Assembly: GCF_000224145.3 (NCBI RefSeq)
Contig: NW_004190428.2
Coordinates: 1-64,000 of the forward strand
Length of the DNA: 64,000 nucleotides
Reading direction: 5' to 3'
From: Ciona intestinalis
Lineage: Eukaryota; Chordata; Ascidiacea; Phlebobranchia; Cionidae
Position 1 is the stretch's first letter. Every line of letters begins with the position of its first letter. The notes beneath the pieces are model-generated. The model saw only the letters and a list, made by a program, of their open reading frames with translations, was not told the DNA's origin and did not search any database. Of the stretch, positions 55,301-64,000 are shown piece by piece. Made by a program: the position numbers and the translations under genes.

Positions 55301-58300
55301 CGTGGGTGGGAACTTGAGTGACTTATCCATGGTTGCCACTCCCATGCCCACAGTCGAGCTGCTGAAGCTATTGCAGTGTGTGGATAAGCACCAAAAATTC
55401 TTTAAATTTTTTTTATTTTTTTACATCTAAAAAATAACTGAAATATTTTCCATATTCAGCCAAGCGTTAGAAATCGTCGAATGTGCAGTTGGGCGTGACC
55501 ACTTACGTGTTGCGCAAGAACTTTGCGCTCTCGTCTTTATATCACGGAAAGTTGGTCACATAGAGGCAGCAGAGAGTCTTCAACAACGAGTTGCTTCAAT
55601 TACTAAACGTAACGGAACAATTGCTTCAGTAAGTACATAGAAATAATATATATTTAGTGTCCGCAACCGTGGCAAAGTGGTTAGCGCGCGTGTCTGTAAC
55701 CTAGAGATAATAGGTTCAAGCCTCGTCGTTGCTACTATTCTGCGCATATGTGTCTTTGGGCAAGGCGCTTTATCAGTCATACATAAAAAATTCCCCCCAA
55801 AAACAATCACCCACAAAGTTACCTATGTGATAACTCATAAGCGGGTACAAGGTATTAGAAATAGAACACCCCTGTTATAACGACTGTCATTGCCCCGCCA
55901 TGCGAGGATAAATAAGTCACCTACGCGGTAACTTGTAAGCGGGCACGAAGTGTATGAAACAGAACACCCGTGTTTTAACGACTGTCGTTGCCCCGCCATG
56001 CGAGGATAAATAAGTTACATACGTGGTAACTTGTGGTAACTCGTAAGCAGGCACGAGGTGTATAAAACAGAACACCTGTGTTATAACAAATGTCGTTGCC
56101 CCGCCACGTGAGAATAAACTTAATTTACTCATATAAACATTACAAATTGTTGATACCACAGAACGAAATGGACCGCATGCGCCGTCGAGCGTTACGACTC
56201 GAGGAATTATCAGTTTGTGAAGATTCGATTGAAGTCGCTCAAGCATTAAACGACCTTGGGGTTATTTATCATATGCACAATAATTTGGGGTCAGTTTTTA
56301 TGTTTGTTGTTGTTTTTGTGTTCTGTTGTTTCTTATTCTTTTTTTTATTAACAAATGATGTCAGTTTTCGTTTTGTTCATTGTTGATTATTTTTATCTTT
56401 TCTTTATTTTTTTATATTTAAAAAACTCAAACCATGTAATAAGACTAAAAATACATTTAATTTTCAATTTTTTGTTCAATTCGACTATTTTTTAATTTTG
56501 TCCAGAAATGCTGAGTCATTCTTTCAGCGCTCGTTGAAAATGCGGGAAAAACTGCACGGTCATAATCATTTAGACGTTGCACAAAGTTTGCATAACTTGG
56601 CGGCAACGATGAGTGATTTGAAAAACTTTGAACAAGCGGCAGAATGTATGATGGGGGCACTTGAAATAAGGTGAGTTACCACGTATGTAACTTATTTATC
56701 TTCGTATGGCAGGGCAACGACAGTCGTTATAATACGGGTGTTCTGTTTCATACACCTCGTGCCAGCTTACAAGTTACCACGTATGTAACTTATTTATCTT
56801 CGTATGGCGGGGCAATGACAGTCGTTATAACATGGGTGTTCTGTTTCATACACCTCGTGCCAGCTTACAAGTTACCACGTATGTAACTTATTTATCCTCG
56901 TATGGCGGGGCAACGACAGTCGTTATAACACGGGTGTTCTGTTTCATACACCTCGTGCCCGCTTACTAGTTACCACGTATGTAACTTATTTATCCTCGCA
57001 TGGCGGGGCAATGACAGTCGTTATAACACGGGTGTTCTGTTTCATACACCTCGTGCCCGCTTACTAGTTACCACGTATGTAACTTATTTATCCTCGCATG
57101 GCGGGCAACGTCAGTCACTATACCACGGGTGTTCTGTTTCATACACCCCCTGCCCACTTACAAGTTACCACGTATGTAACTTATTTATCCTCGTATGGCG
57201 GGGCAATGACAGTCGTTATAACACGGGTGTTCTGTTTCATACACCTCGTGCCCGCTTACAAGTTACCACGTATGTAACTTATTTATCCTCGCATGGCGGG
57301 GCAACGACAGTCGTTATAACACAGGTGTTCTGTTTCATACACCTCGTGCCCGCTTACAAGTTACCACGTATGTAACTTATTTATCCTCGCATGGCGGGGC
57401 AATGACAGTCGTTATAACACGGGTGTTCTGTTTCATACACCTCGTGCCCGCTTACAAGTTACCACGTATGTAACTTATTTATCCTCGCATGGCGGGGCAA
57501 CGACAGTCGTTATAACACGGGTGTTCTGTTTCATACACCTCGTGCCCGCTTACAAGTTACCATGTATGTAACTTATTTATCCTCGTATGGCGGGCAATGA
57601 CAGTCGTTATAACACAGGTGTTCTGTTTCATACACCTCGTACCCGCTTACAAGTTACCATGTATGTAACTTATTTATCCTCGTATGGCGGGCAATGACAG
57701 TCGTTATAACACGGGTGTTCTGTTTCATACACCTCATGCAAGCTTACGAGTTACCACGTATGTGACTTATTTATCCTCGCATGGCGGGGCAACGACAGTC
57801 GTTATAACACGGGTGTTTTGTTTCATACACCTCGTGCCCGCTTACAAGTTACCACGTATGTAACTTTTTTATCCTGGCATGGCGGGGCAACGACAGTCGT
57901 TATAACACAGGTTTTCTGTTTCATACACTTCGTGCCTGCTTACAAGTTAACATGTATATAAATATGTTGGTATTTTTTTATATAGGTTTATAAAAAATTT
58001 AGAATCTTAAATACTTTGTAATGTTTATATATTACTTTTAAAAACAATTGTTATTTTTTACACTAAAAAAATTAAATAGATAAAAAAAAAGTTTTTTTTT
58101 AATTGATTAGGATATTTTTTTGACTAAGTTTTTTACCTTTTCTAAAATTTTTTTCATTTTGATATTTTTTAACAGTTTCGTCACTAAAGTATTATTTTAA
58201 TTTTCCAGGCGATCTCATTTGCATAAACACGACCCAGTTTATGTAAATTCACTCAGACACATGGGGATGCTATATAAGAAGATGAACGACCACGCCAACG

Positions 58301-59640
58301 CTTGTGATAATTACAAGGAGTTGTTGTCGATAGCGGAGGAGACGACAGGCGTCGGTAGTGTGACAACTGCCGCTGCTCTGGTAATGTTATAACTCCTGTA
58401 TATAATGTGCGTTCATACAACTAATGATCACTGTTAAAAAAATATAACTCGACAGTGAGCATGAGGTGTATGATCACACCCTGTGTGTCTGGTGTATAAG
58501 AAGACACCCATGTTATAACTCAACAGTGAGCATGAGGTGTATGAATACACCATGTGTGTCTGGTGTATAAGAAGACACCCATGTTATAACTCGACAGTGA
58601 GCATGAGGTGTATGAATACACCATGCGTGTCTGGTGTATAAGAAGACACCCCTGTTATAACTCAACAGTGAGCATGAGGTGTATGAATACACCATGTGTG
58701 TCTGGTGTATAAGAAGACAACCATGTTATAACTCAACAGTGAGCATGAGGTGTATGAATACACCATGTGTGTCTGGTGTATAAGAAGACACCCATGTTAT
58801 AACTCGAAAGTGAGCATGAGGTGTATGAATACACCATGTGTGTCTGGTGTATAAGAAGACACCCATGTTATAACTTGACAGTGAGCATGAGGTGTTTACA
58901 ACATAATATTCAACAGGTAAACCTTGCAGTTTCTGAATGTCAAAACAAGAACTTAACCTCAGCATTGCCGTTATACGAACAAGCACTTGATATTTATAGA
59001 GACACGTTAGGACCTAATGCACCAGAAACAAAACAAACATTAAGAAACATTGCTGTTCTGTTGTAAGTATTGAATATTCGATTGTCACTTGTTGTTTATT
59101 TATCTCCGCATGGCGGGGCAACGACAGTCGTTAAAACACGGGTGTTCTGTTTCATACACCTTGTGCCCGTTTATGGGTTACCGCGTATGTAACTTTGTGG
59201 GAACTTAAGTGACTTATCCATGGTTGCCACTCCCATGCCAACAGTTGAGTTGCTGAAGCTATTGCAGTGTGGGGATAAGCAGATATGACTTTTGGTTGGT
59301 TTGGTCATTTATATCCTCGTGGGTGGGAACTTAAGTGACTTATCCATGGTTGCCACTCCCATGCCAACAGTTGAGTTGCTGAAGCTATTGCAGTGTGTAG
59401 ATAAGCAGATATGACTTTGGTTGGTTTGGTCATTTATACATAATTAAATTTAAAAACTTTATAATTTGGTATGTTAACTAATTTCCAACCCCCCAAAGTT
59501 TGTTCCAGCTTAAGTTGTGCTGATACATGGACCGAATTGACGCCATCTTTGTTCCCAGGTACCAGAAAGGTGACTTAACTGAGGCTGCAGCGTATTACAA
59601 GCGTAGTATGCCAACTAATGGAGAAACACCAAGATGGTGA
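36320..59640 (+). CDS. NPHP3: nephrocystin-3 (NPHP3), 28 exons
   Basis: Ciliary inversin-compartment protein. Exons: 36320-36475, 37756-37923, 38262-38405, 38698-38772, 38847-38958, 39559-39680, 39966-40072, 40437-40564, 41153-41276, 41636-41714, 42253-42384, 42951-43097, 43561-43661, 44086-44187, 44587-44764, 46107-46307, 46649-46731, 46992-47139, 47722-47877, 48260-48474, 48778-48961, 49491-49633, 49960-50128, 56162-56289, 56506-56670, 58209-58380, 58917-59062, 59559-59640. Every junction keeps phase, giving 1288 residues; the human protein has 1330. MGASGS offers an N-myristoylation glycine, as in vertebrates. Next come a coiled coil ([10 protein letters not shown] to KRQLESK), a STAND-type NTPase with P-loop GTSASGKS (520-527) and Walker B VLVVDSID (614-621), and TPRs from about 955. 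Exons 49491-50128 occur again at 54607-55628. A possible leader acceptor lies at 36315. Confidence 0.95.
36735..37088. mobile_element. SINE copy followed by a hAT-like MITE
   Basis: 36735-36860 is a minus-strand SINE fragment (CCATTAGTGACCACTGGGTT). 36925-37088 is a MITE copy ending CCACCCCAGCTTTAGCGCCT. Both are in the first NPHP3 intron. Confidence 0.6.
37560..37740. repeat. 98-bp SINE-tail units, about 2
   Basis: Two units with an ATTCATTC-like end at 37730-37740, directly before the acceptor of the second NPHP3 exon (37756). Confidence 0.8.
38495..38655 (-). mobile_element. tRNA-derived SINE, with a short internal duplication
   Basis: Minus-strand body. The word ATGCCCACTGGGTTGGAGC appears twice in a row near 38500-38540. 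In an NPHP3 intron. Confidence 0.6.
38960..39510. repeat. 71-bp satellite array, about 7.5 units, inverted orientation
   Basis: Starts within about 10 bases of the NPHP3 donor at 38958. Near 39130-39175 it is interrupted by ATTCTATTCTATAGATAGAA and its partial inverse. Confidence 0.92.
41455..41628. repeat. 126-bp minisatellite, about 1.4 units
   Basis: Runs to within eight bases of the acceptor of the NPHP3 exon at 41636, so the acceptor region derives partly from the repeat. Confidence 0.85.
41738..42050. repeat. repeat of about 130 bp, 2.3 units
   Basis: Units with TATAAGAGTGAGGTCTTCAG and CACCTGAGACCTGG, apparently a longer relative of the 97-bp family (shared TTACCCCAACA). In an NPHP3 intron. 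Confidence 0.8.
42540..42866 (-). mobile_element. tRNA-derived SINE, near full length
   Basis: The best single copy. On the minus strand it has a tRNA-like head (GGCAAAGTGGTTAGCGCGCC as A box; a worn B box near 42808), the CCAGTGGTCACTAATGGGTT body, then the 98-bp-type 3' module (42660-42550) and an ATTC-type tail. It shows that the 98-bp repeat is part of this SINE. Confidence 0.85.
43098..43535. repeat. 60-bp minisatellite, about 7 units, beginning at a splice donor
   Basis: The first unit starts with the donor GT of the NPHP3 exon ending at 43097 (GTGGGTTCCAGGTTCAAGG). The array ends about 25 bases before the next acceptor, so it makes up almost the whole 463-base intron. Inverted relative to the arrays at 8282-9085 and 47166-47700. 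Confidence 0.95.
43805..44037. repeat. 118-bp palindromic repeat, 2 units
   Basis: Each unit has arms AACAAACAAAGAAATATCTA and TAGATATTTCTTTGTTTGTT around a GC-rich centre, joined by a spacer with GCGAGCTACGCTGTA. In an NPHP3 intron. Confidence 0.9.
45270..45995. repeat. 71-bp satellite array, about 10 units, inverted orientation
   Basis: Fills much of the NPHP3 intron between 44764 and 46107. One unit near 45445 lacks several bases. Confidence 0.95.
46344..46376. repeat. poly-C run of about 33 bases
   Basis: Thirty-three C in a row in an NPHP3 intron. The length may be affected by sequencing error. Confidence 0.9.
46772..46821. other. assembly gap (50 N)
   Basis: In an NPHP3 intron, at the edge of a copy of the 118-bp palindromic repeat. 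No NPHP3 coding sequence is lost, since the exons on either side join in phase. Confidence 0.95.
46822..46980. repeat. 118-bp palindromic repeat, about 1.3 units
   Basis: The right arm lies only about 12-50 bases before the acceptor of the NPHP3 exon at 46992. Confidence 0.85.
47166..47700. repeat. 60-bp minisatellite, about 9 units
   Basis: Begins 27 bases after the NPHP3 donor at 47139 and ends 22 bases before the next exon (47722), so it fills nearly the whole intron. Confidence 0.95.
48650..48760 (+). repeat. single dispersed SINE-tail unit with ATTC end
   Basis: One unit ending ACACTCATTCATTC, directly before the acceptor of the NPHP3 exon at 48778. Confidence 0.75.
49752..49895. repeat. 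126-bp minisatellite, one unit
   Basis: In the intron between the first copies of the duplicated NPHP3 exons. The second copy of this intron (54868-55392) has about four units. Confidence 0.85.
50160..50612 (+). mobile_element. tRNA-derived SINE with a tail expanded to about 3 units
   Basis: Head GTGGCAAAGTGGTTAGCGTG, B-box-like GGTTCAAGCC, a shortened body and about three 98-bp tail units, cut by the gap at 50613. The same insertion is present at 55660-56125. Confidence 0.8.
50613..50737. other. assembly gap (125 N)
   Basis: Left of it the NPHP3 sequence stops just short of the exon that in the second copy lies at 56162. Right of it a different locus (RECK) begins. Confidence 0.95.
50745..50873. 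mobile_element. TA-flanked MITE, truncated by the gap
   Basis: The right half of the family, ending AAGATGTCCCATCTTCCCCC. Confidence 0.55.
51039..53391 (-). CDS. RECK: RECK, four internal exons
   Basis: RECK is a GPI-anchored extracellular protein that inhibits metalloproteases and assists Wnt7 signalling. Exons on the minus strand: 53391-53268, 52744-52595, 51544-51408, 51182-51039; all three junctions keep phase (about 182 residues). They match consecutive human regions: [20 protein letters not shown] with LFRSCNA, then [11 protein letters not shown] and [18 protein letters not shown], then [17 protein letters not shown] and [16 protein letters not shown], then [18 protein letters not shown]. 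These are the end of the N-terminal cysteine-knot repeats and the frizzled-like domain. No other RECK exon is in the window. The block is bounded by the gaps at 50613 and 54346 and sits between the two copies of the NPHP3 exons, so its placement is doubtful. Confidence 0.88.
51594..52560. repeat. 91-bp satellite, about 10.5 units, each able to fold as a hairpin
   Basis: Very uniform units with inverted arms ACCAAGTTACTGTC and GACAGTAACTTGGT around a 31-33-base core (CGAAACATCTGCTGATCATG plus AGTTTAGTATCCA). It fills the intron between two RECK exons. Another piece borders the gap at 11296-11350. Confidence 0.95.
52818..53212. repeat. 126-bp minisatellite, 3 units
   Basis: Uniform units in the RECK intron between 52744 and 53268. 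Confidence 0.92.
53508..54063. repeat. 97-bp minisatellite, about 5.5 units
   Basis: Contains alternating subtypes (GAGGCATGCCATGGGACC and GAAGCACGCAATGGGACC), which hints at growth by a two-unit block. Interrupted at 54064 by a MITE. Confidence 0.92.
54064..54345. mobile_element. MITE with TTAA end, truncated by a gap
   Basis: The left half of the 543-bp element at 18025-18567, starting TTAAAGGGCCTAAACACACC. It is inserted in the 97-bp array and lost at the gap. Confidence 0.85.
54346..54395. other. assembly gap (50 N)
   Basis: Separates the RECK block from the second copy of NPHP3 sequence. Confidence 0.95.
54607..54749 (+). CDS. NPHP3: second copy of an NPHP3 TPR exon
   Basis: Same length (143 nt), splice sites and protein as 49491-49633, with two silent differences seen (ACC to ACG, CCC to CCT). 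Flanking introns are nearly identical too. This is allelic redundancy or a real duplication; see findings. Confidence 0.9.
54868..55392. repeat. 126-bp minisatellite, about 4 units
   Basis: Counterpart of the single unit at 49752-49895; the unit number differs between the two copies of the intron. Confidence 0.92.
55460..55628 (+). CDS. NPHP3: second copy of an NPHP3 TPR exon
   Basis: Same as 49960-50128 except for one replacement (Leu to Ile in GHLEAAE). The acceptor context differs slightly (CATATTCAG against CATGCCCAG). It splices in phase to 56162. Confidence 0.9.
55660..56125 (+). mobile_element. tRNA-derived SINE with a tail of about 3 units, second copy
   Basis: Homologous insertion to 50160-50612, ending about 35 bases before the NPHP3 exon at 56162. 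Confidence 0.8.
56672..57955. repeat. 98-bp SINE-tail satellite, about 13 units
   Basis: The largest expansion of this family: units with GCCCGCTTACAAGTTACCAC, TTATCCTCGCATGGCGGGGC and TCTGTTTCATACACCTCGTG. It starts within a few bases of the NPHP3 donor at 56670. No SINE head is attached. Confidence 0.95.
58435..58895. repeat. 71-bp satellite array, about 6.5 units
   Basis: Ends about 20 bases before the NPHP3 exon at 58917. Confidence 0.95.
59090..59440. repeat. one SINE-tail unit and about two 126-bp units
   Basis: 59090-59195 is a single 98-bp-type unit; 59205-59440 is the 126-bp family. In the last NPHP3 intron. Confidence 0.85.
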
Positions 59641-61100
59641 ATCACTTGGTTTTCATAAACATTATATTGGTACGTGCTCGTTCATTATCTTTGCTCTCTT
59701 GTTCTATAAGTTGTAAATTACTCTACCTTATCATTTATGACTTTTGTTTTTATTTTAGAACCGAAAATAGTGCCTTTGTCTGTAAACGCGTCAAATATTG
59801 AATACTTTATGTGTTTTTGTTTATTTAGACAGTGGTGCCTTTATTTATCTAATTATACGACTTGCCAATTTTGTTTTTAATTTTAATCTTTTTTTTGTTT
59901 TTGGTTGACAATTTAGACAACTAATGGGAAGCTTGAAATATTTAACAATTTTTATTTTAATTTTTAATATTTTTATGCTGATAATTACGCTGAATATTTT
60001 ACACTGATGCTGTAGCACAACGGTACTGGGTTCAAAGCTCGATGCTGCTACCATTGTGGTGAAAATGTCTTAAAAAAACTCTTAATGACAATTACTCCAA
60101 CCCAGTGGTCACTAATGGGTTTTCCTAATTGTCAGACATACATAATTTAATCAAAATCACTTGCAAAATTACGTACGTGGTAACTTGTAAGCTTGCTCAC
60201 TCATATAGAATAGAACTCTAAAAAGTTCCAACATTTTTTTGAATATTTTAATTTTAAAATATTTTAAGTTTATTTGTTAAAGACAACCGAAGTTAGAACA
60301 CGGGTGTTTTATTGTTTACCCCATGTGGTGGCTTCATACACCTCGTGCTCACATACAAGTTACATATATATCACTAGTGTGGGGTAAGATGGATACTGTT
60401 AGCACATAATATCCCATATTTTTATAATCCTGTTTTGACCAATTCACAACGCTGTTATAGAGTATTAGGGATACGTTTCTAAAATTGGGTAAATAAATTT
60501 GTTTACGACCAAATGGGGCGAGAAATTTGATTGAAAATGACCCATCTTACCCCACCCTACTATATAGTAACAAACCTATGATGAAAATGGTGTATGAACT
60601 GAAAAGTTTAAATTCGTTCTTTTTTTATTTACTTTTAATACAAAATCTCTTAAGCTGCAAAAGTTATATTTTTTTACTTTTTGCAATAAAATTAAAATGA
60701 CGCATTTTGTGACGTTTTTCGAGTGTATTGTCATGAAATAATTTACATTATGACCTCAGAAAAGGCAAAGATAAAAAAAAACAGGCAAATGAAATAAAAA
60801 TCCGTTATATTTCATAGAACATAGCCTATCCGCTAGTAAGAAAAAGGACAAAATTTTAACACTAATTGCAAAAATTTGGAAATTTCAATAAATAACCCAT
60901 AACATCGGTGTTGAATTAACTTGGAAGTAGCTTGCAATGTTACTTTCTTAGCTTGCAATGTTACTTTCTTCTACACGCATGACTACGTATAAAAATACGG
61001 GATTTTTTCAAAAGCGGATGCGTTTTATGTTACATACATCGCACAAATAGGAATATAGGAAATAAAATCATATCCGCTAGACGGCGTACAAGCTGCGCAA
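59641..61100. other. region between NPHP3 and the receptor gene
   Basis: Convergent 3' flanks. It holds a SINE (60005-60190, plus), a TA-flanked MITE (60370-60556) and AT-rich sequence with a direct repeat of AGCTTGCAATGTTACTTTCT near 60931-60970. No clear AATAAA for NPHP3 was found. Confidence 0.5.
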
Positions 61101-61104
61101 AAGT

Positions 61105-64000
61105 TTAAGGCAAGGCATTGGCCGTAGCTTCGCTGCTAGACGACAAATTCGGCCTCTTTTGCGGTGTCAAGCGAGTGTTGGCTGCTGCGAGTCTACTAAC
61201 CATCGTTCTGGTTGAGCGACCATTGGTATTCGAGTCACGTGATTGATTTTTATCTTGAATGAGGTGTCTAGAGAAAAAAAGGTTCCGAAATTAAATAAAC
61301 AAAGAAATATCCACGCTGACCTGCGCTGAACAACGCTGGGTGTAGATATTTCTTTGTTTGTTCTTTTTACACTGAGGCGAGCTACGTTGTAGTGAAAACG
61401 CCGCTTAAAAGAACAAACAAAGAAATATCTACGCTGACCTGCGGTGAACAACGCTGGGTGTAGATATTTCTTTGTTTGTTCTTTTTACACTGAGGCGAGC
61501 TACGTTGTAGTGTAAACGCCGCTTAAAAGAACAAACAAAGAAATATCTACGCTGACCTGCGGTGAACAACGCTGGGTGTAGATATTTCTTTGTTTGTTCT
61601 TTTTACACTGAGGCGAGCTACGTTGTAGTGTAAACGCCGCTTAAAAGAACAAACAAAGAAATATCTACGCTGGCCTGCGCTGAACAACGCTGGGTGTAGA
61701 TATTTCTTTGTTTGTTCTTTTAGGCGGCGTTTACGTTGCAGCGTAGCTCGCCTTTTTTTAAAGGCACAAACAAATTGTCTAATTCAAACATACTTTTGTA
61801 CATAAACATTTCTAGGTCCAGTTCCATGCGTAGTTGGCCTACTGTAGACTTTTAATTGTTAGTCAGCTTTTATGAATCGGCACCGTGGGAAAAATGATTT
61901 CATATCCTATAGCACGGGAAATACTAATTTCCCTTGTGACTAAGCAAGAATGCTATAACTCGAAAGTGAGCATGAGGTGTATGAATACACCATGTGTGTC
62001 TGGTGTATAAGAAGTCACCAATGTTATAACTCGACAGTGAGCATGAGATGTATAAATACACCATGTGTGTCTGGTGCATAAGAAGTCACCCATGTTATAA
62101 CTCGACAGTGAGCATGAGGTGTATGAGTACACCATGTGTGTCTGGTGTATAAGAAGTCACCCATGTTATAACTCGACAGTGAGCATGTGGTGTATGAGTA
62201 CACCATGTGTGTCTGGTGTATAAGAAGTCACCCATGTTATAACTCGACAGTGAGCATGGGGTGTATGAATACACCATGTGTGTCTGGTGTATAAGAAGAC
62301 ACCAATGTTATAACTCGACAGTGAGCATGAGGTGTATGAATACACCATGTGTGTCTGGTGTATAAGAAGTCACCCACGTTATAACTCGACAGTGAGCATG
62401 AGGTGTATGGATACACCATGTGTGTCTGGTGTGTAAGAAGACACTCACGTTATAACTTGACAGTGAGCATGAGGTGTATGAATACACCATGTGTGTCTGG
62501 TGTATAAGAAGACACCCATGTTATAACTCGACAGTGAGCATGAGGTGTATGAATACACCATGTGTGTCTGGTGTATAAGAAGACACCCATGTTATAACTT
62601 GACAGTGAGCATAAGGTGTATTAATACACCATGTGTGTCTGGTGTATAAGAAGACACCCATGTTATAACTCCACAGTGAGCATGGGGTGTATAAATACAC
62701 CATGTGTGTTTGGTGTATAAGATGACACCCATGTTATAACTCGACAGTGAGCATGAGGTGTATAAATACACCACGTGTGTTTGGTGTATAAGAAGACACC
62801 CATGTTATAACTCGACAGTGAGCATGAGGTGTATGAATACACCATGTGTGTTTGGTGTATAAGAAGACACCCATGTTATAACTCGACAGTGAGCATGAGG
62901 TGTATGGTCACATTATATATGTCTGGTGTATAAAAATACATATAGTAGGGTGGGGGAAGGTGGGACACCTTTAGCACATAATATCTAAATATCCGGATCA
63001 CGTTTTAAACAATTAACAACGGTCTATGGGAGTCGTGAGGGTATTGTTTTATAATTTTTCAAATGTTCTTTGTTTACCACTAAATGAGACGAGAAAATAT
63101 AATGAAAAGGTGTCCCATCTTCCCCCACCCACTGTATAGCTCGACAGAGGGTATAAGCTACACTTACCGCGCACAAACTGGCGCAATCATTCGCGGCCAG
63201 TCTCGAAACGACATCACGATACACACGATGTTAATCAGCAAATTAACATCGAATAAAACGAGGTAGACCAATTCCGGCACTATGACCACCATCTGTATCA
63301 CTGCAAAAATGACGTCAGACATGACGCAAAACAACGTCAGAAAGAAGGCTTTCCTCATGAATTGGATGATACGGCGACCCTGCTGCGTCTTTCCCCTGAT
63401 TCATAAAGTGACTTGGTAATGTTACGTATTATGTTGTAGTACATTGGTGATTAATACGACATGCGTATTGACGGTTTGTACTAGAATAGGTTAGGTAATA
63501 ATATTGTTATCGAAAAAGGAAATTTATATTTTAAATTCACTCTAGCGAATTTATTTTGTGTTTGTTTAAGCGGCGAATATACTACAGCGTACCTCGCCTC
63601 GGTGTAAAATGAACCAGCCACGAAATATCGACACCCATATTTTATATTTGCTTTATACATGATACAAAAATCTATATCGAGCATGAGGTGTTTTCATATC
63701 ATAACAAAAACGCATGCCTGAACCTGAAAGGTTACGGAATGAATAACTCGTCAACCAAAATAGGTTCCATTAATTTAAGCTACCTCTTAGACTTTTTCGC
63801 GCCCTCACTGGTCGAAGCATTACTTGGTGATTTTGGTTTCTTCATTAAATCAGTAAATGACGTAGTGCTCACGTGACTTAGACGGAAAATCCCCTTCTTC
63901 GTCTTATCGCCGCCATCTTTTTTTTGTGTCTTCCGATAAAAAACGCTCTTCGTGTTAAAGTAGCCGCCTCGATGAGGTGGTTTGCCTACATACGACACCG
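61105..64000 (-). CDS. seven-transmembrane (GPCR-like) receptor, 3' part
   Basis: Three exons on the minus strand join in phase: 64000-63784 (continues off the window), 63395-63168 and 61192-61105 (TAA). The first encodes a Lys/Ser/Thr-rich stretch (KKDGGDKTKKGIFRLSHVST to GAKKSKR) suiting a third intracellular loop. The second encodes RRIIQFMRKA, one membrane span (FFLTLFCVMSDVIFAVI) and a second (LVYLVLFDVNLLINIVCIVM), fitting TM6 and TM7. The third gives a short serine-rich tail (LTPQKRPNLSSSSEATA). The rhodopsin-class marks CWxP and NPxxY are not present, so the receptor class is not assigned. The last exon has a weak acceptor (TTAGTAG, two in-frame choices) and is the least certain part. 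Confidence 0.55.
61290..61758. repeat. 118-bp palindromic repeat array, 4 units
   Basis: Perfectly spaced units (starts near 61411, 61529 and 61647). Each has arms AACAAACAAAGAAATATCTA and the inverse around CCTGCGCTGAACAACGCTGG, in the receptor's last intron. A lone relic with GCGTACCTCGCCTCGGTGTA lies at 63572-63640. Confidence 0.95.
61950..62930. repeat. 71-bp satellite array, about 13.5 units
   Basis: In the receptor intron, same orientation as 3625-4640. The left half carries a local variant (GAAGTCACC for GAAGACACC), which shows regional spread of a variant. Confidence 0.95.
62944..63136. mobile_element. TA-flanked MITE, well preserved
   Basis: Left AGTAGGGTGGGGGAAGGTGG, right CCATCTTCCCCCACCCACTG, with TA outside; 32 bases from the receptor exon at 63168. 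Confidence 0.75.

Overview
The window looks like a chordate invertebrate nuclear genome, most likely an ascidian of the Ciona type. It is AT-rich, with compact genes cut into many short GT-AG exons, tRNA-derived SINEs, many small inverted-repeat transposons and very many intronic minisatellites. The encoded proteins are closest to vertebrate-style orthologues (DGAT1, PSMC5, FBP1, NPHP3, RECK, a PAQR receptor). The sequence is a draft scaffold with five N gaps (11171-11295, 27657-27781, 46772-46821, 50613-50737, 54346-54395).

Layout, left to right. 1-5.8 kb holds an orphan exon, a short two-exon C-type-lectin-like secreted protein (minus) and repeats. 6.5-13.9 kb is DGAT1 (minus), complete in 12 exons except for about 84 residues that fall at the first gap. 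14-19.3 kb is gene-poor, with TTAA-flanked and TA-flanked MITEs, SINEs and a possible control region. 19.4-20.25 kb (plus) encodes a 65-residue secreted peptide precursor. 22.6-24.0 kb is an unrecognised Lys/Ser/Pro-rich coding region. 24.8-32.2 kb is PSMC5/Rpt6 (plus), and one of its introns holds the 3' end of a PAQR-family receptor. 33.5-34.6 kb is an intronless fructose-1,6-bisphosphatase. 36.3-59.6 kb is NPHP3 (plus), reconstructed as 28 phase-consistent exons encoding about 1288 residues. 61.1 kb to the right edge is the 3' half of a seven-transmembrane receptor (minus).

Two places look structurally wrong or biologically odd. Two NPHP3 TPR exons occur twice (49.5-50.1 and 54.6-55.6 kb). 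Between the copies, bounded by gaps, lie four RECK exons on the opposite strand. The simplest reading is two overlapping allelic contig ends with an unrelated contig scaffolded between them. The PAQR tail inside PSMC5 may be a real nested gene or a join made through a satellite array.

Most of the DNA is repeats: 71-, 97-, 98-, 60-, 91-, 118- and 126-bp tandem families. The 98-bp family is the 3' module of the tRNA-SINE, expanded in tandem, and the 71-bp family shares sequence with it. The recognised genes are unrelated housekeeping, lipid, sugar, cilium and signalling genes; nothing shows them working as one system. Exons were called by eye from splice signals, phase and remembered protein families; no alignments or searches were run.
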